Below, piece after piece: positions 17,179 to 26,331 of a DNA stretch of 64,000 bases. How positions within the stretch are numbered: position 1 is the first letter of the stretch; each line of letters begins with the position of its first letter. A program made the translations under genes and the position numbers. The notes beneath the pieces were generated by a model. It was not told where the DNA came from. It saw only the letters and a program-made list of their open reading frames with translations, and did no database searches. Origin of the DNA: Pseudomonas sp. PDM05 (lineage in GTDB: Bacteria > Pseudomonadota > Gammaproteobacteria > Pseudomonadales > Pseudomonadaceae); NCBI RefSeq assembly GCF_014851685.1, contig NZ_JACVAC010000005.1:62001-126000 (forward strand). Reading direction: 5' to 3'.

Positions 17179-18348
17179 ATGACCGCCGCCTGCCTGATGA
17201 GCACTTATCAACCCTTGGCCCTGAGCTTTACCCGCGGCCTGGGCACGCGCCTATGGGACCAACAGGGCCGCGAATACCTGGACGCGGTGGCGGGCGTGGC
17301 CGTGACCAACGTCGGGCATTCCCATCCAAAATTGGTGACAGCCATCAGCGAACAGGCGGGTTTGCTGCTGCACACTTCCAACCTCTACAGCATCGACTGG
17401 CAGCAACAGCTGGCCCAGCGCCTGACCCGACTGTCCGGCTTGGACCGCGCGTTCTTCAACAACTCGGGGGCCGAAGCCAACGAGACGGCGTTGAAGCTGG
17501 CGCGTTTGCATGGCTGGAAAAAAGGCATCGAAGAGCCTCTGGTGGTAGTCATGGAAAACGCTTTCCACGGCCGCACCCTTGGCACCATGGCCGCCAGCGA
17601 TGGGCCATCGGTACGCCTGGGCTTCCAGCGTTTGCCAGGGGATTTTCTCAAGGTGGCTTTTGGGGACCTGGCGGCGATAGAAGCCATCACCCAAACGTTC
17701 GGCACGCGTATCGCGGCGGTACTGTTGGAACCCATCCAAGGTGAAAGTGGCGTACTGCCTGCACCGCCGGGTTACCTGCAAGCCCTGCGCGATCACTGTA
17801 CGCGCCACGGTTGGCTGCTGATGCTCGACGAAATCCAGACCGGCATTGGCCGCACGGGGCGTTGGTTTGCCTTCCAGCATGAAGGCATCGTGCCGGATGT
17901 GATGACCCTGGCCAAAGGCCTCGGCAATGGCGTGCCGATTGGTGCCTGCCTGGCGCGCACGGCGGTGGCGCAACTGTTCACGCCCGGCAGCCACGGCAGC
18001 ACATTTGGTGGCAACCCGCTGGCCTGCCGCGTGGGCTGCACCGTGCTGGAGATTATTGAGGAGCAAGGCTTGCTGCAGAACGCCGCGCAACAGGGCGAAC
18101 GTTTGCTGGCGCGGCTGCGCGTGGAATTGAGCGAGCATCCGCAAGTGTTGGCGATTCGCGGGCAGGGCCTGATGATCGGTATCGAACTGGCCAGCCCTTA
18201 CCGCGACCTGGCCCAGCGTGCAGCCCAGGAGCATGGCCTGTTGATCAACGTGACGCGGGGCAAGGTCATCCGTTTGCTGCCGCCGCTGACGCTGGAGGCG
18301 AAAGAGGTCGAGATGATCGTGCGAGCCATCACCCGTCTACTGAATTGA
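17179..18348 (+). CDS. Class III aminotransferase, acetylornithine aminotransferase-like
   Basis: This is a PLP enzyme of 389 residues related to ArgD, which converts N-acetylglutamate semialdehyde and glutamate to acetylornithine. The cofactor lysine lies in [14 protein letters not shown], with [18 protein letters not shown] binding phosphate, [16 protein letters not shown] and [14 protein letters not shown] upstream, and [14 protein letters not shown] and a substrate arginine region ([13 protein letters not shown]) downstream. Pseudomonads carry several ArgD/AruC paralogues, so this may serve catabolism instead of arginine synthesis. That is supported by a divergent LysR regulator and the absence of other arg genes. 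Its stop abuts the stop of the convergent punR homologue. Confidence 0.85.
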   Translation: MTAACLMSTYQPLALSFTRGLGTRLWDQQGREYLDAVAGVAVTNVGHSHPKLVTAISEQAGLLLHTSNLYSIDWQQQLAQRLTRLSGLDRAFFNNSGAEANETALKLARLHGWKKGIEEPLVVVMENAFHGRTLGTMAASDGPSVRLGFQRLPGDFLKVAFGDLAAIEAITQTFGTRIAAVLLEPIQGESGVLPAPPGYLQALRDHCTRHGWLLMLDEIQTGIGRTGRWFAFQHEGIVPDVMTLAKGLGNGVPIGACLARTAVAQLFTPGSHGSTFGGNPLACRVGCTVLEIIEEQGLLQNAAQQGERLLARLRVELSEHPQVLAIRGQGLMIGIELASPYRDLAQRAAQEHGLLINVTRGKVIRLLPPLTLEAKEVEMIVRAITRLLN

Positions 18349-19269
18349 TCACAGGGCGAGTGTGGGTCCATTGAGCCATTCCTGGTTCAGGGTCTCGGTG
18401 TCTCCGAGGTATTCCAACAACCACGCCATCGCCGGCGACAGTTTGTTCGGCGCCCAGGCCACGCACGACGGGCTGGCCGGAAACGGCCGGGTCAGTTGCA
18501 GCGCCACCAACTCGCCGCGCTCGATCCATGGCGATACCTGATGCGCCGGCGCCATGCCGATACACAGGCCGTCGCGCAGGCAGTCAATTGCCGACGGCCA
18601 ATTCGGCACCACCAGCCGCCGCTGATTATCCAGGGTCCAGGTGTCGCGCTTGGGCAGATTGCGCGAGGTATCGGTCATGCACAGCGAGGCGAAGGGCCGC
18701 AGTTGATCGTCACTGAGCAGGCCTTCTACCGCCGCCAGCGGATGCTGTGCACTGACCACGCACAGCCAATTCAACAGCCCCATGTCGCGAAAGGTGAAAT
18801 GGCTGGCCACGGGCACCGCACTGGTGGCGCCGATCACGATGTCGGTGCGTTCGTCCGCCAGGGCATCCCACACGCCGTTGTACACCTCGTATTCCAGCAG
18901 CAGTTCCACCTCGGGAAATTGGCGATAGAAATCCAGCACCAATTGCCGACAACGCTGGGGTTTGACGATGGAATCCACCGCGACTTTCAACTGGCCGCTC
19001 CAACCGTTGGCCACCTGCTGGCACATGCGCCGGGTGCCGAGCATTTTTTTCATGACCCCACGGGTTTCGTCGACGAACAGTCGGCCGGCCGCAGTCAGCT
19101 CGACATCACGGTGGCGCCGCACAAACAACGGCACGGCCAACCACTCCTCTATCTGACGCACCGTATAGCTGATGGCCGACGGCACGCGGTTCAATTCCTG
19201 CGCCGCAGCGCTGAAGCTGCCATGCCGGGCCACCGCATCGACTACATCCAGGGAGTATTCGGACCACAT
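18349..19269 (-). CDS. punR: LysR regulator PunR homologue
   Basis: The 306-residue protein begins MWSEYSLDVVDAVARHGSFS and continues AAAQELNRVPSAISYTVRQ, EEWLAVPLFVRRHRDVELTA, and ends with AWLLEYLGDTETLNQEWL. This closely tracks E. coli PunR (YdhB), which activates the purine nucleoside transporter gene punC in response to adenosine. ATG 19269 has AAGG nine bases upstream; a start five codons earlier is unsupported. As in E. coli, it is divergent from a punC homologue, here across 122 bases, which makes the assignment firm by context. Confidence 0.85.
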   Translation of the reverse strand: MWSEYSLDVVDAVARHGSFSAAAQELNRVPSAISYTVRQIEEWLAVPLFVRRHRDVELTAAGRLFVDETRGVMKKMLGTRRMCQQVANGWSGQLKVAVDSIVKPQRCRQLVLDFYRQFPEVELLLEYEVYNGVWDALADERTDIVIGATSAVPVASHFTFRDMGLLNWLCVVSAQHPLAAVEGLLSDDQLRPFASLCMTDTSRNLPKRDTWTLDNQRRLVVPNWPSAIDCLRDGLCIGMAPAHQVSPWIERGELVALQLTRPFPASPSCVAWAPNKLSPAMAWLLEYLGDTETLNQEWLNGPTLAL

Positions 19270-19391
19270 GAAGACTGCCTTCAAAATTATTGATAAGAGT
19301 ATCCAATTATTATCGCTTCACACAGGAACTGTCAGCTTCATAATAGGCGCCAGTCAGCAAATAGTTTGATGGCAGGATCAACAAGGCTTCG

Positions 19392-20576
19392 ATGAAAAAT
19401 TCTTTTGGTTTCACTTGGTATCTGGCGGGGCTGAGCATGCTCGGTTACCTCGCCATGGACATGTACTTGCCGGCGTTCGGCGCCATGGGCGCGCAGTTGC
19501 AGATTGGCGCGGGGGCGGTGGGCGCCAGCTTGAGTATTTTCCTTGGCGGTTTCGCGCTGGGGCAGTTGGTATGGGGGCCGTTGTCCGACCGCCTGGGGCG
19601 CAAGCCGATCCTGCTCGCGGGCTTGAGCCTGTTTGTGCTGGGTTGCGCGGGTATGTTCTGGGTCGAGACGGCGGCGCAGTTGCTGGCGCTGCGTTTTATC
19701 CAGGCGATTGGCGTGTGTTCCGCCGCCGTGAGCTGGCAGGCGCTGGTGATTGACCGTTATCCGGCCGACAAGGCTCATCGCGTGTTCGCCAGCATCATGC
19801 CGTTGATGTCTCTGTCGCCGGCCCTGGCGCCGTTGCTGGGGGCGATGGTGTTGAACCATTTGGGTTGGCAGGCGATCTTCGGGGTATTGCTCGGTGTGTC
19901 GCTGCTGCTGTTATTGCCGACATTGTTCCTGCGCACTGTGCCGAAACGTCGGACGCAAGAAAGCGAACCCGTGCGCCTCGGTTATGGCCAGTTGCTCGGT
20001 TCCCGCGTGTTTACCGGCAACGTAATGATCTTCGCTGCCTGCTCTGCCAGCTTCTTCGCCTGGCTGACGGCTTCCCCCTTCATCCTTGGCGACATGGGCT
20101 ACAGCCCGAACGATATTGGCCTGAGCTACGTGTTGCCCACGTTGGCGTTTCTGGTCGGCGGTTATAGCTGCCGCAGCGCCTTGCAGCGTTTCCAGGGCAA
20201 GACGCTGTTGCCCTGGTTGCTGGTGGCGTATTGCATCAGCATGTTGGCGTTGTACCTGGTGGCGACGTTGAGCGTGCCGACTCTCACCACGTTGTTGATT
20301 CCGTTCTGCCTGATGGCGTTGGTCAACGGTGCCAGTTACCCCATCGTGGTGGCGAATGCACTGATGCCATTTGCCGAAAACTCCGGCAAGGCGGCCGCCC
20401 TGCAAAACACCCTGCAACTGGGGCTGTGCTTTCTCAGCAGCTTGCTGGTGTCCTCGCTGATCGATCAGCCGCTGTTGATTACCGTCATCGTGATGTTGGC
20501 GACCGCGCCGTTGGCGGTGTTGGGTTATTGGCTGGCGCGGCCGAAGGCTGACAATGGCGAACTGGCGAACGTTTGA
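19392..20576 (+). CDS. punC: Purine nucleoside MFS transporter PunC homologue
   Basis: This is a 394-residue, 12-helix MFS carrier of the Bcr/CflA (DHA1) type. It starts with [20 protein letters not shown]; the conserved loop between helices 2 and 3 is [16 protein letters not shown], and the helix 4/5 region has [20 protein letters not shown]. The E. coli relative (YdhC) was first listed as a drug exporter and later shown to import purine nucleosides under PunR control. The divergent punR-like gene supports this reading. ATG 19392 follows AAGG. A REP-type inverted pair lies after the gene and may act as its terminator. Confidence 0.85.
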   Translation: MKNSFGFTWYLAGLSMLGYLAMDMYLPAFGAMGAQLQIGAGAVGASLSIFLGGFALGQLVWGPLSDRLGRKPILLAGLSLFVLGCAGMFWVETAAQLLALRFIQAIGVCSAAVSWQALVIDRYPADKAHRVFASIMPLMSLSPALAPLLGAMVLNHLGWQAIFGVLLGVSLLLLLPTLFLRTVPKRRTQESEPVRLGYGQLLGSRVFTGNVMIFAACSASFFAWLTASPFILGDMGYSPNDIGLSYVLPTLAFLVGGYSCRSALQRFQGKTLLPWLLVAYCISMLALYLVATLSVPTLTTLLIPFCLMALVNGASYPIVVANALMPFAENSGKAAALQNTLQLGLCFLSSLLVSSLIDQPLLITVIVMLATAPLAVLGYWLARPKADNGELANV

Positions 20577-20597
20577 CCTGAAAATTCGATGAAAAAA

Positions 20598-20685
20598 TGT
20601 GGGAGCGGGCTTGCTCGCGAATGCGGTAGATCAGTCAATGCTGTTCCAACTGATACACCGCATTCGCGAGCAAGCCCACACATTT
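20598..20685. repeat. REP-type inverted pair (REPIN), GCGGGCTTGCTCGCG class
   Basis: TGTGGGAGCGGGCTTGCTCG followed by CGAATGCGGT is mirrored after about 29 bases by its near complement ending in GCCCACACA. This is the layout of Pseudomonas REP doublets mobilised in trans by RAYT transposases. It lies between the convergent punC and Tsx-like genes. Confidence 0.85.
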
Positions 20686-20717
20686 TGATCCGGTTTCTTC
20701 AGTTGCCTGGCGGTAGG

Positions 20718-21551
20718 CTAAAAGGTGATTTCCATATTCACCGTCGGTGTCGACGTACGACTGCCCCGGCCGCCGTCCACACCAAACTTGTTGTGCCAAT
20801 ACTCATAACCCACGCCGAGATACAGGTTCGGCTTCACGCTTTTACCCGGGCGCACCGCCACCATCAACGCGCTGCGCATCAGCGCTTCCGGCGCGGTGTC
20901 GCGGCCGTGGTAGTCCTCGCCTTTCTCGCCGACGTAGTTGATGAAACCCTGGAATTTCGCCGCATGGTTGGCGATTTCGAACGGGCGCATCCAGGTCAGA
21001 TTGAGCATGTAGGTGTCGTCGAAGGTGTGGTTCGACTCCCGCGCGCCAGGGATGCCGGTGTGGTTCTTTTCCTTGTAGTACAAAAGGCTCAGGTCCAGCA
21101 CACCGACGGTGTTGAACTTCAAGGTCGGGCCAATCACCACCGCACGTTTTTTCGCCGAGGCGAAGTTGTTGTTGCGGTTGGCATCGAAGCCCAGGGTCAG
21201 CGCGTAATCCTTGATCAGGCCGGTGCCCAGCGGCACATCAAATACCCGTGAGGCATACAGTTGGTGGCGGTACACCGCATACACCTCGCTGCCGCCATGG
21301 TCAGTACCCTTGCGTGGGTCGCTGCTGTCGGAGAGGAACACATCCAGGTTCAGAAAGTTGCTGCCGTACGCGTAGCCGCTGGCGTGGGTGAAGCTGTAGA
21401 TGCGCTTGCTGAATTCGTCGGGGTTGTTCGGATTGGTGAACTGTTGGCCGTAGCGGAATCCTACGCTGTTGTTCATCCATTCCACCGCGACAGCCTCCCC
21501 GCCGCCGAGGAGTGCGAGTAATACGGTTGCGCCGTGCAGTGCCTTTTTCAT
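20718..21551 (-). CDS. Tsx/OmpK-like outer-membrane nucleoside channel
   Basis: A 277-residue beta-barrel candidate. It has a signal peptide (MKKALHGATVLLALLGGGEA, cleaved after AVA), then alternating aromatic strands such as WMNNSVGFRYGQQF, YVFD- and YEYW-type segments, and a C-terminal strand ending in aromatic Phe (PTVNMEITF), the usual BAM signal. The pattern and length fit the nucleoside-specific channel Tsx/OmpK group. ATG 21551 follows AAGGAAC. Placed between a purine nucleoside carrier gene and a purine base permease gene, it would provide the outer-membrane step for nucleosides. The substrate is inferred from context. Confidence 0.7.
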   Translation of the reverse strand: MKKALHGATVLLALLGGGEAVAVEWMNNSVGFRYGQQFTNPNNPDEFSKRIYSFTHASGYAYGSNFLNLDVFLSDSSDPRKGTDHGGSEVYAVYRHQLYASRVFDVPLGTGLIKDYALTLGFDANRNNNFASAKKRAVVIGPTLKFNTVGVLDLSLLYYKEKNHTGIPGARESNHTFDDTYMLNLTWMRPFEIANHAAKFQGFINYVGEKGEDYHGRDTAPEALMRSALMVAVRPGKSVKPNLYLGVGYEYWHNKFGVDGGRGSRTSTPTVNMEITF

Positions 21552-21694
21552 TGTTTTAGTTCCTTTGGCGTTTGGCTCATGGCGGCCTTGCAGGGGCCGC
21601 CGGGCGCAGTATCGACACAAGGCTGGCGCGCACCAAAGAACAGAATCTCGCCTGGGCCGATGCCGAAACGGCAGCAGCCGGGTTGCCCGAGAAG

Positions 21695-22642
21695 TCAGGA
21701 AATACGTGGCGCTGCGCCGGTTTCGTCGCGTTCACGCAGGGCGATTTCTTCGCCCAACAAACGCGCCAGCGCCTGCACGGCCACCGGCAGGTCGCGGTCC
21801 TTGCGTGCATACACGCCCAAATCGCTGAAGATGCCACCCTGGTCACTCAACGGGATATGCAGCAGTTCGCCGCGCGCCAGGTCGGCCTCGATGCCGATAC
21901 GGGTCTGGAAGGCGATGCCCAATTGCTGGCGTGCCAGTTGCCGGGCCAGTTCCATCGAGTTGCTGTGCAGCAGGGCTTTGCCTGGTGCCGCGCGTTTGTG
22001 CAGCGGCGCGATCAGGTGGTGCACCGACAGCTCGCTCTTGGCCTGGATCACTCCGTGTTCGCAACACTGCCCGTAGCTGACGCAGCTTTCACCCGCCAAC
22101 GCGTGCGCCGGTGCCATGAGTGCACCCAAGCGGAAATGGCCGACACACAGCTGGGTGATTTCGCCACTGCGGGGTAGGGCAAATGCCAGCCCCAGATCCG
22201 CTTGGCCGTTGATCACCGCGCTGGGGATCGACTGCGAACCCTGCACCGTGACGCCAATCGTGACCTTCGGATAGCGCTCGCGCATGCGCTTGAGTGCGGT
22301 GGGCAGCAGTTCGACGGCGGCACCTTCCACCGTGGCGATCTCCACGTGGCCGGTCTGCACACCATGCAAGCCATCCAGTTCGCCGCGCACCCGTTCCACA
22401 TCCTGCAGCAGCAAGCTGATGTGGCGCGTCAGGATCTCGCCCGCCGCCGTCACGCGCAGGCCGCCGGGCAAACGCTCGAACAACGTTGCGCCCATCTCGT
22501 CCTCCAGCTTGAGGATCTGCCGGTTCACCGCCGACGACGCCACGTTCAGGCGCCGCGCGGCTTCGCGGATCGAGTGACAGCGTCGCACCATGTCGAAGTA
22601 GTAGATGGCCGGGGCGTGGATGCGCAGTTTGCGGTTGAGCAT
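21695..22642 (-). CDS. LysR-family regulator next to purine permease
   Basis: The 315-residue regulator has its helix-turn-helix at AIYYFDMVRRCHSIREAARR and LNVASSAVNRQILKLEDEMG, then the effector domain from GHVEIATVEGAAVELLP. ATG 22642 follows AAGGACC. It is divergent from the NCS2 permease gene and codirectional with, and just upstream of, the Tsx-like gene, so it could control both. The 172-base divergent gap contains the palindrome TTGTATACAA. The effector is likely a purine or a catabolite such as urate or allantoin, by inference from the neighbours. Confidence 0.85.
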   Translation of the reverse strand: MLNRKLRIHAPAIYYFDMVRRCHSIREAARRLNVASSAVNRQILKLEDEMGATLFERLPGGLRVTAAGEILTRHISLLLQDVERVRGELDGLHGVQTGHVEIATVEGAAVELLPTALKRMRERYPKVTIGVTVQGSQSIPSAVINGQADLGLAFALPRSGEITQLCVGHFRLGALMAPAHALAGESCVSYGQCCEHGVIQAKSELSVHHLIAPLHKRAAPGKALLHSNSMELARQLARQQLGIAFQTRIGIEADLARGELLHIPLSDQGGIFSDLGVYARKDRDLPVAVQALARLLGEEIALRERDETGAAPRIS

Positions 22643-22737
22643 TTTTTTCAGGTCCTTTTGCGCAGGTGTTCGAGCCAAGGGGCAGGGCGGCTGAATGGAT
22701 TTTTGTAACGGCGATTACCAGCTTGTTGTGAAATTGA

Positions 22738-22747
22738 TTGTATACAA
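22738..22747. promoter_or_regulatory. TTGTATACAA palindrome in the LysR/NCS2 divergent promoter
   Basis: A perfect ten-base palindrome lies 68 bases before the permease start and 96 bases before the LysR start. Its core T-N-A symmetry and place suit a regulator-binding site; a GntR-type GTATAC core is an equal possibility. Confidence 0.4.
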
Positions 22748-22814
22748 CTCTATGGACATCCTCTGTTTCCTTTGCATACAGTGATTGCACAACAAAAACA
22801 GAGATCCCCTCACC

Positions 22815-24317
22815 ATGACTATCCCGAAGGCTTCACCGCAGCGGCCTGAAGATGAAAATCTCGGCGTCGCCGCCAACATGGCTTACGGCCTGCAGCATGT
22901 CCTCACCATGTACGGCGGCATCGTTGCCGTGCCGTTGATCGTCGGCCAGGCGGCCGGGCTGTCGCCGGCGGACATCGGCTTGTTGATCGCCGCGTCGCTG
23001 TTTGCCGGTGGCCTGGCCACGCTGTTGCAAACCCTGGGTTTACCGTTCTTTGGTTGTCAGTTGCCGCTGGTGCAGGGCGTGTCGTTTGCCGGTGTGGCAA
23101 CCATGGTGGCAATCGTTGGCAGCGACGGCGCTGGAGGGGTGCCAGCGATTCTCGGGGCAGTGATGGCCGCGTCGTTCATCGGGTTGCTGATTACCCCGGT
23201 GTTTTCGCGAATTACCAAGTTCTTCCCGCCGTTGGTGACCGGCATCGTCATCACCACCATCGGCCTGACGCTGATGCCCGTTGCGGCGCGCTGGGCCATG
23301 GGCGGCAATAGCCGTGCGGCGGACTTTGGCAGCATGTCGAATATCGGCCTGGCGGCACTGACCCTGGTGCTGGTGCTGTTGTTGAGCAAGATCGGCAGCG
23401 CGACCATCTCCCGTCTGTCGATCCTGCTGGCGATGGTGATCGGCACCGTGATCGCGGTGTTCCTGGGCATGGCCGACTTCTCCGGTGTGACCCAGGGGCC
23501 GATGTTCGGTTTTCCTACGCCATTCCATTTCGGCATGCCAACCTTCCATGTGGCCGCGATCATTTCCATGTGCATCGTGGTGATGGTGACGCTGGTGGAG
23601 ACCTCGGCGGACATCCTTGCGGTCGGCGAGATCATCGACACCAAGGTCGACTCCAAGCGCCTGGGCAACGGCTTGCGCGCCGACATGCTGTCGAGCATGT
23701 TTGCGCCGATCTTTGGCTCGTTCACCCAGAGCGCCTTTGCGCAGAACGTCGGCCTGGTGGCGGTTACCGGGGTCAAGAGCCGCTTTGTGGTGGCCACGGG
23801 CGGGTTGTTCCTGGTGATCCTCGGCCTGCTGCCGTTCATGGGCCGAGTGATTGCGGCGGTGCCCACGTCAGTACTCGGCGGGGCCGGGATTGTGCTGTTC
23901 GGCACCGTGGCGGCGAGCGGGATCCGCACGCTGTCGAAGGTTGACTACCGCAACAACATGAACCTGATCATCGTCGCCACTTCCATCGGTTTTGGCATGA
24001 TCCCGATTGCTGCGCCGAGCTTCTACGATCATTTCCCGAGTTGGTTCGCGACCATCTTCCATTCGGGGATCAGCTCGTCGGCGATCATGGCGATCCTGTT
24101 GAACCTGGCGTTCAACCACTTCACGGCGGGTAATTCGGATCAGCAATCGGTGTTCGTGGCGGGGACGGAACGCAGCTTGTGCTTCCAAGATGTGGCGGCG
24201 TTGCGTGATGGGGATTACTTCCGGGGCGGGAAATTGTTTGATGCCGAAGGCAAGGAAATCCCGTTGGTGGCGCAGGTGCAGAGGCGCGCGGCCATGCCCG
24301 AGGCTACCGAGGTATAA
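22815..24317 (+). CDS. NCS2-family purine permease (xanthine/urate type)
   Basis: This inner-membrane nucleobase:cation symporter has 500 residues and 14 predicted helices. It starts with the family's GLQHVLTMYGGIVAVPLIVG (helix 1). It carries the helix 8 ETSADILAVGEI signature and the helix 10 motif QNVGLVAVTGVKSR, whose QNxG form is typical for xanthine- and urate-transporting members, not uracil carriers. ATG 22815 gives the normal N-terminus. It is divergent from a LysR gene. Together with the PunC- and Tsx-like genes it makes this block a probable purine salvage or catabolism uptake unit. Confidence 0.88.
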   Translation: MTIPKASPQRPEDENLGVAANMAYGLQHVLTMYGGIVAVPLIVGQAAGLSPADIGLLIAASLFAGGLATLLQTLGLPFFGCQLPLVQGVSFAGVATMVAIVGSDGAGGVPAILGAVMAASFIGLLITPVFSRITKFFPPLVTGIVITTIGLTLMPVAARWAMGGNSRAADFGSMSNIGLAALTLVLVLLLSKIGSATISRLSILLAMVIGTVIAVFLGMADFSGVTQGPMFGFPTPFHFGMPTFHVAAIISMCIVVMVTLVETSADILAVGEIIDTKVDSKRLGNGLRADMLSSMFAPIFGSFTQSAFAQNVGLVAVTGVKSRFVVATGGLFLVILGLLPFMGRVIAAVPTSVLGGAGIVLFGTVAASGIRTLSKVDYRNNMNLIIVATSIGFGMIPIAAPSFYDHFPSWFATIFHSGISSSAIMAILLNLAFNHFTAGNSDQQSVFVAGTERSLCFQDVAALRDGDYFRGGKLFDAEGKEIPLVAQVQRRAAMPEATEV

Positions 24318-24344
24318 AAATGTGTGCGGGCAAGCCCGCACACA
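24316..24344 (-). terminator. Hairpin terminator between NCS2 permease and peptidase genes
   Basis: TGTGTGCGGGC and GCCCGCACACA form an eleven-base stem around two bases. Five A on its left side read as a T run on the minus strand, so it best ends the minus-strand peptidase gene. It may also slow plus-strand readthrough. Confidence 0.75.
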
Positions 24345-24356
24345 CACATGTGGAAT

Positions 24357-25289
24357 TCAGCCCGTCTTCAGCGCTTGGTGTTTTACAGAACAGGCGTCAT
24401 CCAAAAACTTCACCACAGTCCCCATGCACGCTTGGCGTTCTTCCACATGGGGCATGTGGCTGGAGTCTTCAAACAGTGCCCAGCGCACGTCCGCGATCTC
24501 ATCCAGGAACGGCTTGACCACCAATGGCGTGGCCTCGTCGTGCCGGCCGGAGATCACCAGGGTTGGCACCTGGATCGCCGACAACCGGCCAATCGACTTC
24601 CAGTCCTTCAAGCTGCCGATCACGTGGAATTCGGTCGGGCCGCTCATGGCGTGGTACACCGTGGGGTCTGAGTCGACTTGGGCAAAGGTGCGCGCCACTT
24701 CTTCCGGCCACGGGTTGACCCGGCACACGTGCTGGTCATAGAAAATCCGCGAGGCGGCGAGGTATTCCGGGTCTTGGTAGGTGCCGGCGGCTTCGTGCTT
24801 GAGCAAGGTTTCGTGCACGCCTTCGGGCAACAGCTTGCGCAGGCGGTTGGCTTCGCTGACCCAGGTGCGCATGCACGTCGGCGAGTTGGCTGGGATAAAC
24901 GCGCGCAGGCCTTTGGGTTGGCGGATCGCATGTTCACTGCCGAGCATTCCGCCCCAGGACTGGCCGAGGATTGCATAGTTGTCGCTGATGTTCAGGTGGT
25001 CGAGCAGGTTGTCGAGTTCGTCGAGGAACAACTCGACGGTCCAGAACGACGGGTCTTTATCCGGCAAGTGGGTGGAGCGGCCGTTGCCGAGTTGATCGTA
25101 GTGGATCACGGCATGGCCGCTGGCCGCGACGTCCTTGAAGGCGTCTACGTAGTCGTGGGTGCAACCGGGGCCGCCGTGGATGATCACCAGCGGCGTGCGG
25201 CCGGTGGTCAGGTCGCCGGTAACACGGTACCAAGTCTGGTAGGCGCCAAACGCCGCATACCCTTCGCGGATTTTTTCGATGAATTCCAT
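24357..25289 (-). CDS. Proline iminopeptidase-like alpha/beta hydrolase
   Basis: A 310-residue serine hydrolase of peptidase family S33. It has the oxyanion motif [14 protein letters not shown], the nucleophile elbow GQSWGG, the acid in [11 protein letters not shown] and the catalytic His in [10 protein letters not shown]. The YDQLGNGRS loop after the first motif is typical for proline iminopeptidases and amino-acid amide hydrolases. The enzyme probably removes N-terminal residues from imported peptides or amino acid derivatives. It lies downstream of the LuxR solo gene on the same strand, but a lux-box-like repeat in the gap suggests its own promoter. ATG 25289 is behind AGGG. Confidence 0.85.
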   Translation of the reverse strand: MEFIEKIREGYAAFGAYQTWYRVTGDLTTGRTPLVIIHGGPGCTHDYVDAFKDVAASGHAVIHYDQLGNGRSTHLPDKDPSFWTVELFLDELDNLLDHLNISDNYAILGQSWGGMLGSEHAIRQPKGLRAFIPANSPTCMRTWVSEANRLRKLLPEGVHETLLKHEAAGTYQDPEYLAASRIFYDQHVCRVNPWPEEVARTFAQVDSDPTVYHAMSGPTEFHVIGSLKDWKSIGRLSAIQVPTLVISGRHDEATPLVVKPFLDEIADVRWALFEDSSHMPHVEERQACMGTVVKFLDDACSVKHQALKTG

Positions 25290-25350
25290 TTCGTACCCTG
25301 CTCGTGAAAAAAAGGATCAGGGACACGATAGTCGGCACGCCAAATTTAGG

Positions 25351-25372
25351 TAACTAGCAAAACAGCTAGGTT
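25351..25372 (-). promoter_or_regulatory. lux-box-like inverted repeat before the minus-strand peptidase gene
   Basis: TAACTA-N10-TAGGTT, 22 bases long, with the inner bases GC and GC extending the symmetry (TAACTAGC facing GCTAGGTT). It starts 62 bases before the peptidase ATG and has the same arm sequence and spacing as the repeat at 26228-26249. It is probably bound by the LuxR protein encoded between the two. Confidence 0.65.
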
Positions 25373-25383
25373 TTACTCTCTGG

Positions 25384-26169
25384 TCAATCTTCCAGGAGCC
25401 GGTAATGGGTGGCACGGACCACCGCTTGCACGCGGTTCTTGGCCCCCAGTTTATGCATCGCCGAGGCCAGGTGCAGGGTCACAACGGCCAGCGAACGGCT
25501 CAGTTGCGTGGCAATTTCGGCCGCAGTGAGGCCGTCGGCGGCCCATTTCAGGCACTCGCGTTCGCGTTTGGTCAGGTGAATATGCGGGTAGGTGCGTAGC
25601 TCTTTGCTGAACAGCGGGTAGGCCGCTTCCTGCAAGGCGTGGGTAATCAGGCTGAAATCCGCGAGGGTCTGCTGTGCATCCTCCAGTACGCTGCGCGCCT
25701 TGCCGATGCGCAAGCCCGTCAACGAGGCGAAACCGCCGCGTGGCAGGTGGATCGGCACGCTGACGCCGCAGGTCAGTTGGCGTTCGTGCAGGTAGGACGA
25801 AACGGGAGCATGGCAGGGGTCGATGATCTTTTGCAGGGCCGTCTGGGCTTTTGCCTCGTAGGACCAGACAAACGGCGATACCGTGCTCAAGGCCAGGTGT
25901 TGCACCGGGTCGATCTGGTAGAAGCCTTCGCTGCACCACAAGGCGTGCCAGTCTGGTGGGGTGTTGCGCAGCTCCAGCACCGAGGGGGTGATCAAGGCGC
26001 CGTCGTGATCGATGGGCACCGGGGTGTAGTCGTACACCAGCGCATCGAAACCCAACTGTTGGGCGAGGATAAAGGTGTTGTCCATCTGTTCGTCCAGGCT
26101 CCTGCCCGGCATCAGACGATTATTGAAGGCAGTAAGCTTGGCCAGCATCCGTTCTGCTCCCGAATTCAT
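25384..26169 (-). CDS. pipR: LuxR-type solo regulator, PipR/OryR-like
   Basis: The 261-residue protein joins an autoinducer-binding domain to a C-terminal LuxR helix-turn-helix (LTKRERECLKWAADG, then AAEIATQLSRSLAVVTLHL). Aligned with TraR by constant offset, it keeps Trp57 (W74), Asp70 (D87), Pro71 (P88) and Trp85 (W102), but Tyr61 is Trp78 (PDWHALW). That exchange marks plant-responsive solos such as OryR and PipR that do not sense acyl-homoserine lactones. No luxI gene is present. Two iminopeptidase genes and a peptide importer surround it, as reported for pipR. The start is uncertain: a GTG at 26202 would add eleven residues. Confidence 0.85.
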   Translation of the reverse strand: MNSGAERMLAKLTAFNNRLMPGRSLDEQMDNTFILAQQLGFDALVYDYTPVPIDHDGALITPSVLELRNTPPDWHALWCSEGFYQIDPVQHLALSTVSPFVWSYEAKAQTALQKIIDPCHAPVSSYLHERQLTCGVSVPIHLPRGGFASLTGLRIGKARSVLEDAQQTLADFSLITHALQEAAYPLFSKELRTYPHIHLTKRERECLKWAADGLTAAEIATQLSRSLAVVTLHLASAMHKLGAKNRVQAVVRATHYRLLED

Positions 26170-26227
26170 TTGAATCTCGACTTGCGGCAAGTAGAATGCC
26201 ACGCCCCGGCGAAGGACTGCCAGGCCA

Positions 26228-26249
26228 AACCTATAAGAAATACTAGGTT
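26228..26249 (+). promoter_or_regulatory. lux-box-like inverted repeat before the plus-strand peptidase/ABC operon
   Basis: AACCTA-N10-TAGGTT, with perfect six-base arms, lies 82 bases before the plus-strand peptidase start and 58 bases before the LuxR gene start in the other direction. It could therefore serve both. It matches the element at 25351 in length, spacer and right arm. Confidence 0.7.
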
Positions 26250-26331
26250 ATGGACACACGGCAACCTCGGTAGTGTTGGCCTGATCAACGGCCGCTGCCA
26301 GCCAGGCTGATACCACACAAGGAATGTATGC

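Noticed and set aside
20598..20685. Repeats considered as CRISPR
   Set aside because: Only single inverted pairs occur at each place. There are no regularly spaced direct repeats with unique spacers and no cas genes.
24321..24344. GCGGGCAAGCCCGC hairpin as a REP element
   Set aside because: It lacks the second arm and the TGTGGGAGC edge of the REP pairs, and its A/T run fits a minus-strand terminator.
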